From the NCBI RefSeq assembly GCF_002994745.2, contig NC_037089.1:78330347-78394346 (forward strand): a DNA stretch of 64,000 nt. The letters run 5' to 3'. Position 1 is the stretch's first letter; every line of letters begins with the position of its first letter. Source of the stretch: Rosa chinensis. Lineage: Eukaryota > Streptophyta > Magnoliopsida > Rosales > Rosaceae. Both the position numbers and the translations under genes were made by a program. This document shows, in pieces, positions 55,556-64,000 of the stretch. The notes beneath the pieces were generated by a model. It saw only the letters and a program-made list of their open reading frames with translations, was not told the origin of the DNA and did not search any database.

Positions 55556-56056
55556 TGATATGATTGTTGGGTCGTATTTAAGCAAACAACATGCTTAGAC
55601 CTCATGAATAAAAGGTTAATGTGCATTTATTGTTTCACTATGTACTGTTGTATGTGCTCTTTCATTCTAGGATTATTAGTCTATCATTTAGTTGTAATTT
55701 GGTGCTTCATGCCCTCCCATGGATTTTTGTAACTTTGATTCATCTTAGTTACCGGTGATGATGTATAATGAATTGATGTCTATGATTATCAAAGTGAAGA
55801 TGTGACTGATGCACTGATAATATGGAGTTTTGATTGAAATCAGTCATGATGCACTCACTTGCCTAGTATAAGAACAATGTCAATTACATTGTCACGAGTA
55901 AGGTGCCAAACGAAAATCGTGAGGGACTTATCAGTATCAGATCACAAAAACAAATCATATGGGGCATCGGTATCAGATCCCAAATTTGAAACACCAAAAT
56001 CCCATTGCAACTAGGAAGGATCCTTTCAACTGACTTTGGTGTAAGGCGACGGGCAC
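55556..56056. other. Gap between captured fragments, no gene seen
   Basis: 3' flank of the oxidoreductase fragment and, on the minus strand, 3' flank of the beta-galactosidase fragment. Confidence 0.4.
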
Positions 56057-56856
56057 TCAATTGCTGCAAAGAGCTTGAACAGCTAAACTCTTTAATACAC
56101 CTGGACAAGGATCACCTAAGGTTTCTGTGGAGATGGTAATCGAACATCCTTCTTTGCCAAGGCAAGCCTGCAAGTTTATTGAAACAAAGTTTTAAGCATG
56201 ATTATTCGAGCTTTCTCCAACTCTTACCAAAAAATGCACAAATTCCACATTATAATATAGAAAGAAGAAAAATTCCTCTTACCTGCTCAACGATTGTTAA
56301 GACATCAGCATTGCAAGTTCCCAGAGTGAAAGTGGCGCCACAGCTTCTGATAGGAGTTCCATAGCTAGCAAAGTTAATTGAAGTAATGTGCCATCCATGT
56401 TCACAAGTCAGTTGAACTTCAGGATTTTGGGACATGAATTCAGAGTTTGGTTTCCAAGAACTGGCAGGCGGAGGATCAGTGTCTGATACATACGCACATA
56501 TCTCTTGGCCAGTTCGTGTCCTCACAGAAATTTTTGAAGGGTCACCCCCAAGCTCTTCATGGAGAACTAAAAGGTTCTCTCCATCTTGTACCCAAGTACG
56601 AGGAATATGGTACCTAAAATCATAATATCCTCATTCTCATTAGCTAAAGTCCTTGTGCAATAGACACATAGTACATTTTTTATATAGAAATGAAAACGAG
56701 CAAACCAATTATCCAATCTTACAGAGTTTGAGCTGGTTAACCACAGTTCTTTAGACATTTATTTGCATCATAGGCTCCCCTGTAGTCGCAAACACCGCTA
56801 CTGTTGCAACCAGTAGATGGTGAGAGATACGTGGACCAATATCTCCCTATGTATAC
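56057..56856 (-). pseudogene. C-terminal (galactose-lectin) part of a plant beta-galactosidase
   Basis: Three exons on the minus strand: 56723-56856 (GRYWSTYL, SSGVCDYRGAYDANKC), 56283-56613 (YHIPRTWVQDGENLLVLHEE; VQLTCEHGWHITSINFASYG; TLGTCNADVLTIVEQ) and 56057-56167 (ACLGKEGCSITISTETLGDP ... AVQALCSN, stop). Introns are GT-AG and in phase. This is the end of the GH35 enzyme plus its SUEL-type lectin domain, and the catalytic domain is missing. An in-frame TAA follows KNCG in the first exon. The 5' edge abuts the PPR fragment directly. Confidence 0.88.
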
Positions 56857-57747
56857 CTATCAGGTGTCAATCCCTTCTCAACCATCGATTTTTTCAACTC
56901 AATGGCTTCATCAACAGCCCTACTTCTACACAATCCATCAATCACCACATTGAAGGTACTCAAATTCGGATTACAGCCCTTCTCTACCATCTCAAACAGT
57001 AGCCTCTTACCCTGCCTAACATCCCCAAACTTACAATGTGCATTGATCACATTGCTATAAGTGTAAATCTTAGCCTCTAACATCCCATCATACACTTTCC
57101 AGAACAGCCTCATCCTATTACCCTTCAACAACTCATTCAACAGAGAATTACAGCATTCCAATGTCGGCGAAATCCCAACACTCCTAACACCCAAAAACAC
57201 ATCAGCAGCCTCATAAAACCAACCCCCCCATCGTAAACACATTAATCAAAATCTCAAAAACCACCATATCAGACCCCTCAAACTCTCTAAAACACCTAAC
57301 AACACAATCCAAAACTTCTAAAGCCGGCTTCCGGGTCCTAACCATTCTCTCCAACACACCATGGGCATGCCCAAAAAGCTTGGAATTACACAAAACAACA
57401 GCCATAATCGAAAAAGAATGCAAATTTGGGAGCACACCCAATTGGGCACCAGACCAATCAAAGAAACTTAAAAGTCTTTCTGGGTCACCAACCTGGTGGT
57501 GTTGTTGAAGAACGGATCGAACCACACAAGGGTTTAGCTTCTTGGGAAACCCTGATGAGCTCAACACGGACTCCCACTCTCTGCTTCGCTTCAGAATGGT
57601 ACAGATTTCCCTCACTGTTTCATCAAGATCTTGAAGCTTTTTACTCTCTGATTTATAACTGCAGTAGTAGTGGACCCGAATCAAAAGCCTTGATTTTGGA
57701 TTACCAATCTGAAATGCAAGGTTTCTCCCATGTGAAGCTAAACCCAT
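56857..57747 (-). pseudogene. N-terminal part of a P-class PPR gene, with one frameshift
   Basis: The ATG at 57745-57747 lies 15 bp inside the right TIR boundary. About 179 residues are open (DLDETVREICTILKRSREWE, PKKLNPCVVRSVLQQHHQVG), then a run of seven G (about 57223-57230) shifts the frame. The second frame (56847-57242) holds PPR repeats (TYSNVINAHCKFGDVRQGKR, NPNLSTFNVVIDGLCRSRAV). PPR proteins bind organellar RNA, and the N-terminus resembles mitochondrial At5g61990-type proteins. The fragment ends where the beta-galactosidase piece begins. Confidence 0.88.
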
Positions 57748-57761
57748 TTCTCTTCTCTAAG

Positions 57762-58014
57762 CCACGGTGTGAGTCGTCCCCATCATCTGGAAAATCTTGA
57801 GAGTTAAGTGAGGAGTCGAGAGATCGGACTCGGCTTCAGTTCACGACTAGATGATGAGGAAATTGGGCGAAGACAGAGAGGGAGATGCGAGGAGTCCAGG
57901 CTTTCTGTGTTGTAAGCATTATAGCCCTTAGATTGAACCAGTAACACGTGGCGAGCTGAGAGTGTTATCTAAGCAGATCCTAGCAAAATAAATTCTAGCA
58001 GAGAAGCCGAATCC
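57762..58014 (-). repeat. Right TIR of the Pack-MULE
   Basis: 253 bp inverted partner of 54307-54559. It could supply promoter sequence for minus-strand transcription of the PPR and beta-galactosidase pieces. Confidence 0.97.
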
Positions 58015-58023
58015 GTTTTAGGA

Positions 58024-59269
58024 ATACTTGGGTGAATCGAGATTTATCCAAAGTGGGTGAATGTAGAAAATCGGAGTTGTGTCCTCGAGGAATTCTAATA
58101 CCAAATCTCCGATTATTCTCTGTTTCCAATGGAAGTTGCCGAAGAGAAAAGTGACGCGATCCTGAGTGAACGACCCGAAGAATCAACCGGGTGTTCTGTT
58201 CTTGTTGTATGGTAGAAAGGGAGCGCATATCATAGGAAGTAGTAGTCTGAAGAAGAGATTTAAGCTATGAAAAAGGTTTGGTCCACCTTTAATTGATTTG
58301 GAGGACTAGAAGCCACAGCTCTCGTAGTTGATTCTTGTAATGAAGATCGACCATCGAAAACCCAGATATATCGTGGTTGATTTAAAAGTATACGTTGGAA
58401 TGCCGGCTAATTGAATCAAAGTTTTGGATCGAATTGTCGAGCGATAGATGGTAACAGATCTGGTTTTCTCCTCACTTGTACGGCAATTGGTTGTAGGATC
58501 AAAGTTTGAATTAAACCCAGATTCTGAAGCAAATGTCCGTCTGAGTATCTCAGTTCAGGCAAAACCAATTCTCTATTACCTTGTACAAAAAAGTGAAGCA
58601 AATTAGATGTCCATAACTGTTGAGCGGAAAAACTAACTTTGGGGGATCTACGAAGGCGGTAATCACTAACGTTTTCCTAGGAAATATATATAGACATAAA
58701 AAATGGGGAAAAGATAGAATCTTTGAAGGAAGAAAGTAATGGGTTTGTGAGTGGAGTTGAAGTGGTTTTGTTTGCAGCTGAAATTGGGTTTTGAAGAGGC
58801 AAAGATTTCAGATTGGTACAGAGGAGTGGTTTTGGATCTCAGAGAGAATCCCAGAACGGCGTTGCACTTCAAGTTGGAGCCTTTGGATCGAAGAAAGAGA
58901 GACAGTTTCTCTAGCAGTAAAATAGGGGAACAGAGAAAGCAGCAGACGTTCATAACTGGTGGTCTCGTTGTACTAAGTGGGCAGGGACACTAATGGGTTG
59001 TTCAATTCGAGATACCACTTGATCAATTTTTAATTTAATATGTTAAACTGCTCTGCTACCTCAAAATTTATGTAAATGATTAACACAAATCATTAAACAT
59101 TAACCAATTAATTGAAAAAAAAATTCAGAAAATGTATTGTTAAATTAATTTTTTTTTTTATATGGTCTTTGACTTCTTCACAATTATGTCACTAATTGCC
59201 ATACATGTGCAGAAGATAGAGATCGACCATGATCCCCTGTATCAACCGAATAAGACTTTATAATTCTAA
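58024..59269. other. Right flank of the Pack-MULE, no gene assigned
   Basis: The minus strand at 58666-58953 has an open frame rich in S, K, N and F, like an organelle transit peptide (MNVCCFLCSPIL start), upstream of the minus-strand PGAM and ARIA scraps. I cannot link it to either. From 59000 the sequence is AT-rich. Confidence 0.3.
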
Positions 59270-62200
59270 TTTATCGATTTTCAATTTCAATTATTTGGAT
59301 CGCACCAAATTTTTATATGTCTATTAATGTGGTCTAACTTGTTATTAGTTGTATCAAATAGTATACATTCTATATGGAACAATGTGGAGAAAATAGACTT
59401 TATCAAAATCGACTGTTGAATGTAATCATGATAAGAAAATATGATTATGGTCAAAATTTTAGCTATTTTCGTAGTTTTTTAAGTCTCCATTTACTACGTC
59501 AACCATAAACCCTAAATAACACATAAAACTAATATGTTCATAACCGCTCATTCGCAACTTATTTTTTCGATCTGTCAACTCTCACACTGTAGTGGGTATA
59601 AGCTATATCAGCTAATGTAAACATTTTAAGAAGTTTATCTTCTCGTGGTTCAACTCCCCTTAGAGAAGTAGAAGTGTATAAAGAGTTGACCGCTTTATTT
59701 AATATCAAAATGACAGCGGATCGAGTTAATTTTTTTACACAATACCTACTAATACACTATAAATAGATGAGTAATGTCAGATTTATCTATTTCCAATTTC
59801 AATTATTTGGATCGCGTAAAATCCTTATTTGACTACTAATGTGGTCTAACTTATTTATTAATTGTATCAAATAGTATACTTTCCATGAGGAACAATGTGG
59901 AGGAAATAGAATTCATCAAAATTGACCGTAGGATGTTGTCATGATAAGAAGAAATGGTTATGGTCAAAATTTCAGCTATCTTCGTCGTCGTTTGGGTCTC
60001 AATCTAGTAGGTCAACCATAAACCTTAAATGCCACATAAAACTAATATGTTCATAACCGCTCACTCGTAACTTATTTTTTCGATCTGTCAGCTTTCATTT
60101 TCTCGTGGGTAGGAGCTATATCAACTAATGTAAAAATTTTGAGAATTTTATCTCCTCAAGGGTCGGCTCCCCTTAGGGAAGTAGAAGCTTTTAGAGAGTT
60201 GACCGGTTTATTTCATGTCGAAATGACGGCGGATCAGGTTAATTTTTTTACACAATACCTATTAAGACGTTATAAATAGATGGGTAATGTCAAATTTATC
60301 GATTTCTAATTTCAATTTTTTGGATCCCACAAAATTCTTATATATCTACTAATGTGGTTAACTAGTTTATTAGTTGTAATGAAAAGTATACCTTCCATGA
60401 GCAACAATATGTAGAAAATAGACTTTATCAAAATCAACCGTAGGATGTTATCATGATAAGAAGAAATGGTTGTGGTCAAAATTTCAGCTATTTTCGTCGT
60501 TGTTTGAGTCTCGATCTAGTAGGTCAACTTTAAACCTTAAATGCCACATAAAACTAATATGCTCATAACCGTTCACTAGTAACATATTTTTTTTTATTTC
60601 TCAGCTCTCACGCTCTCGTGAGTAGGAGCTATATCAACTAATGTAAAAATTTTGAGAATTTTATCTCATCAAGGGACGGCTCCCTTAGGGAAGTAGAAGC
60701 TTTTAGAGGGTTGACCGATTTATTTCATGTTGAAATGACGGTGGATCAGGTTAATTTTTTTAGACAATACCTATTAACACACTATAAATAGATAGGTAAT
60801 GTCAAATTTATCGATTTTTAATTTCGATTTTTTGGATCCCACAAAATTCTTACATATCTACTAATCTGGTATAACGTTTATTAGTTGTAATGAATAGTAT
60901 ACCTTCCATGAGCAACAATGTGTAGGAATTAGACTTTATCAAAATCGACCTTAGGATGTTATCATGATAAGAAGAAATGGTTGTGGTCAAAATTTCAGCT
61001 ATTTTTGTCGTCCTTTGAGTCTCAATCTAGTAGGTCAACTCTAAACCCTAAATACCACATAAAACTAATATGCACATAACCGCTCACTCGTAACTTATTT
61101 TTTCGATCTGTCAGCTCTCACGCTCTTGTGGGTAGGAGCTATATCAACTAATGTAAAAATTTCAGGAATTTTATCTCCTCAAGGGTCAGCTCCCCTTAGG
61201 GAAGTAGAAGATTTTAAAGGGTTAACCGGTTTATTTCATGTCGAAATGATGGCGGATTGAGTTAATTTTTTACACAGTACCTATCAATACGCTGTAAATA
61301 AATGGATAATGTCAAATTTATCGATTTCTAATTTTGATGTTTTGGATCGCACATAATTCTTCTATGTCTACTAAAGTAGTATAACTAGTTTATTAGTTGT
61401 AATTAAAAGTAGGGCTAAATACTAGTTAGTACCTGGACTTCTATGGTTTAGGTCCCTGGACTTCTATGGGCTAAATACTAGTCAGTCCCTGGACTTCTAC
61501 TTTCATCAAAAACACCCCTGCACTTTCAATTTTGATCTAATAGGTCCAATTCATTAATATTCTGTTATGGGTTCAAGTTATAGTTGGATTATTTGTTGAA
61601 AAACTATTTATTTTTTCAAAAACACCCCTGCACTTTCAATTTTGATCTAATAGGTCCAATTCATTAATATTCTGTTATGGGTTCAAGTTATAGTTGGATT
61701 ATTTGTTGAAAAACTATTTATTTTTAATAGTAGGACTCACTCCTAAATTGACTATGCAGACTAACTCGACACGACATCATAAAATATAGGCCATATATGA
61801 GCTACATTAACATGTTAAATAACTCAATTGTCAGAAAACTAACAAATTGGACCTATTAGATCAAAATTGAAAGTGCAAGGGTGTTTTTGATGAAAATAGA
61901 AGTTCATGGACTGAATTGATTTTGAACCTAAACCATAGGGTAGTAACTTGTATTTAGCCCTTAAAAGTATACATTCCATGAGCAACAATGTGTAGGAAAT
62001 AGATTTTATCAAAATCGACCGTAGGATGTTATCATGATAAGAATAAATGGTTATGGTCAAAATTTCAGCTATTTTCATCGTCGTTTGGGTCTTGATCTAG
62101 TAGGTCAACCCTAAATCCTAAATACCACATAAAACTACTATGCTCATAACTGCTCACTCGTAACTTCATTTTTCAATCTGTCAACTCTCACAATCTTGTG

Positions 62201-63060
62201 GGTATGAACTATATCAATTAATATAAAAATTTTGGGAAGTTTATCTTCTCATGGTTCAGCTCCCCTTAGGGAAGTATAAACATACAAAGGGTTGACTGTT
62301 TTGTTTGATGTCGAAATGATGGCAAAAATGATTAATTTTTTTACATAGTACATATGAATATGCTATAAATAGATAGGTAATGTCAAATTATCGATTTCCA
62401 ATCTCAATTGTTTAGATCGCACAAAATCTTTATATGTATACTAATGTGGTCTAACTTGTTTATTAGTTTATAATTTTGTATCAAATACTACACCTTCCAT
62501 GAGGAACAATGTGGAGGAAATAGACTACATCAAAATCGGCCATTATATGTTATCATGATAAGAAGATATAATTATGGTTAAAATTTCAGCTATTTTCGTC
62601 GTCCTTTGGTTTTCGATCTACTAGGTCAACCATAAACCTAAACACCACATAAAACTAATATGCACATAACCACTAATTCACAATTTTTTTCTCTCGAATT
62701 TGTCAGCTCTTACATTCTCGTGGGTATCAGGTTTATCAACCAATGTTAAAATTTCAGGAAGTTTATCTCTTTGTGCTTTAGCTTCCCTTAGGGAAGTACA
62801 AACGCATAATTAGTTGACCAAATTGATCGAAGTCGCAATAATAACAAAGTTGGCTGAATTTTTTACAACATGCATAAAATATTCCAATCCTCTTATCCTG
62901 TGGTTGGTTTCCCCAGTTTCGTATGTCTTGATGTGTTGCCCTTTGAGGAATTTGATATATAAATATAGTTATGAAAGTAACTATATTTGACCAAGTGGAT
63001 CGAAGTCGAAATGAATACAAAATTGATTGAATTTTTTACAACCAAAATGAAATATTCTGT
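59270..63060. repeat. ~512-bp tandem repeat array, about six units
   Basis: Units starting TTTATCGATTT(C/T)(T/C)AATTTC begin at 59270, 59782, 60295, 60807, 61317 and 62387. Spacings are 512, 513, 512 and 510, and the last interval contains a 549-bp insertion plus its 9-bp TSD. Each unit holds AAATCGACCGTAGGATG, AAAATTTCAGCTATTTTCGT and TAGTAGGTCAACC in order. Diverged half-units continue to about 63060. No ORFs of note. Confidence 0.93.
61412..61960. mobile_element. Mutator-like MITE inside the 512-bp array, 549 bp
   Basis: The ends GGGCTAAATAC and GTATTTAGCCC head inverted arms of about 140 bp. The 9-bp duplication TTAAAAGTA (61403-61411 and 61961-61969) is exact. The left arm contains a 111-bp tandem duplication (61505-61615 and 61616-61726). 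Confidence 0.93.
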
Positions 63061-63337
63061 GAGCCTGTGGTTTTTTATTAAGGAGTTAAAGTGAAATTAT
63101 TATAAATTGAGTCTATGGTCTCGGTGATTATTTAGAGATCTCAAAAATATTTTTTAGAATTGTTCTTTATGTGGAATATATATATATTTTTTATTGTTCA
63201 ATCACACGGTGTCCTCAAAGGCTTCCTAGGCCCAGAGACTAATCCGTGCTCAGGGAATCTTTGATTGATGGATTTGATAATAAAGTACGGGACGAGACGA
63301 GTCCGTGAGAATTTTCGGGAAATTTTTTAGACACCTA
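63061..63337. other. AT-rich flank with a SINE-like scrap
   Basis: At 63185-63262 the minus strand carries GGGCCTAGGAAGCCTTTGAG, similar to the SINE-like insert at 28333-28444. Nothing else recognised. Confidence 0.4.
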
Positions 63338-63654
63338 GGGCACGTTTACTTACTTGGAATGAGAGATAATGATTACGGGGTAAAACTATTCCTACGTTTA
63401 CTAACACATAAAGGAATCAGAATGATTCCTGATAAAAGTATTCATGCGTTTACTTACACATGAAGGAATTGGAATAGGAGTAGGTCCCACCTCCTTATAA
63501 GGAATCGATTCCTGAATACTCAGGAATTTGATTACGAATGAGGAAGATGGGTTTAGGAATCAACTCCTCCAGAATCAATACCGATTCCTTTCTTCTCCCA
63601 TTCCAGTTGTCTCCGATTCATGATTATTTTCCATTCAAAGTAAGTAAACGTACC
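63338..63654. mobile_element. MITE with ACGTTTACTTACTT ends, about 317 bp
   Basis: The left end CACGTTTACTTACTTGGAAT and inverted right end TACGTTTACTTACTTTGAAT are inverted repeats, with further inner pairing (GGAATCGATTCC region and ATGATT ends). The target site is only resolved as TA on both sides, so PIF/Harbinger is a guess. Confidence 0.7.
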
Positions 63655-64000
63655 TAAGTTATTTATTATGATTTTTCAAAGTTTTCAAAATAATTAAAAA
63701 TTATTAATTAACGTTGTGCAATGTTAGCCGTCGATAAACCCACCGCTTGATCTCTACCCCATATCAAAATTTAATTCTAGGCTTTTGAATACCCAATTCA
63801 GATCAAAGGGGCCAGAAGCCGTTTTCCAGACACTCGAAGCTACGACAGTGAGTCGACTGCATCTCGGTCGCTAGTGAGTCGACTGCATCGCTGGCGTCCC
63901 CGTGATCTTGGTTTGTGCATTGGCCGAGTTTGAAGAGAGAATCGAAGGCCGAAATCTTCGACAGCTCTGGTGGTTCTTTGATTCAGTTTTCTGGCCACTC
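63655..64000. other. No gene assigned; 26-bp direct repeat
   Basis: GTGAGTCGACTGCATC occurs at 63848 and 63874. The GC content rises after 63830, as in a plant 5' UTR, so a gene could begin beyond the window edge. That is speculation. Confidence 0.3.

Larger units (their letters stand above)
54307..58014. mobile_element. Pack-MULE: Mutator-like element carrying fragments of three genes
   Basis: Terminal inverted repeats of 253 bp (54307-54559 and 57762-58014) differ at about 5 positions by eye (about 98% identity). The 9-bp target duplication GTTTTAGGA (54298-54306 and 58015-58023) is exact. Inside are fragments of a quinone oxidoreductase (plus), a beta-galactosidase and a PPR gene (both minus). 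No MURA transposase, so it needs a helper. High TIR identity points to recent movement. Confidence 0.97.

Noticed and set aside
63260..63330. Possible small ribozyme (GACGAGTCCGTGAG motif)
   Set aside because: The hammerhead core (CTGATGA ... GAAA) is not present and no consistent stems were found.

Overview
The window is nuclear DNA from a flowering plant, most likely a eudicot and plausibly Rosaceae. The evidence is one complete, intron-rich plant gene, plant-type LTR retrotransposons primed by initiator tRNA-Met, and dense nesting of hAT, CACTA, Mutator-like, PIF/Harbinger, TRIM, LINE and SINE-like sequence. The Rosaceae call is inference from the style of the ankyrin/PGG gene and the LINE tail; the sequence does not prove it. 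No rRNA genes, canonical tRNA genes, CRISPR arrays or bacterial operons were seen.

Layout. Bases 1-8030 are one old retroelement-like unit with a broken plant 'gypsy-type transposase' ORF. It is interrupted by a 583-bp hAT element and a 4.15-kb CACTA element with AAA target-site duplications (TSDs). Bases 8031-11326 hold a MATE-transporter scrap, the right end of another CACTA, and an unidentified repeat. That repeat is split by a complete 5.4-kb Ty3/Gypsy element (11327-16723, TSD CCTTA, minus strand) whose single-frame gag-pol carries five stops. Bases 17430-22660 form a nest in which a Mutator-like MITE is split by a hAT-like element that itself contains two further hAT elements. Those two carry a 60-bp and a ~523-bp tandem array. 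Bases 22700-33400 are MITEs, a decayed LINE ORF1, microsatellites and a 2.86-kb PIF/Harbinger derivative.

The one intact protein-coding gene I can build runs from 34320 to 48673 on the plus strand. It has nine exons, every splice phase agrees, and it encodes 796 residues. The product has an N-terminal copia-gag-like (DUF4219-type) domain, an acidic linker, ankyrin repeats and a C-terminal PGG membrane domain (ITN1/ACD6-like). Intron 1 contains a 7.0-kb Ty1/Copia element in antisense (35442-42457, TSD GTGAG). Intron 8 contains four MITE copies and a 358-bp TRIM.

Downstream are a second hAT copy split by a foldback Mutator-like MITE (49126-50130), a LINE tail, and a CACTA left end. Next come single-exon scraps of ARIA-like and phosphoglycerate-mutase-like genes, followed by a clear Pack-MULE (54307-58014). 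The Pack-MULE has 253-bp terminal inverted repeats (TIRs), a 9-bp TSD, and pieces of a quinone oxidoreductase, a beta-galactosidase and a PPR gene. Bases 59270-63060 are a ~512-bp tandem array split by another Mutator-like MITE. The window ends with a further MITE and about 350 bp of unassigned sequence.

I found no new defence or metabolic system. The most interesting items are the Pack-MULE, the gag-domain/ankyrin/PGG fusion gene, and two distant tandem arrays that share one internal sequence order. All identities and counts given here were made by eye.
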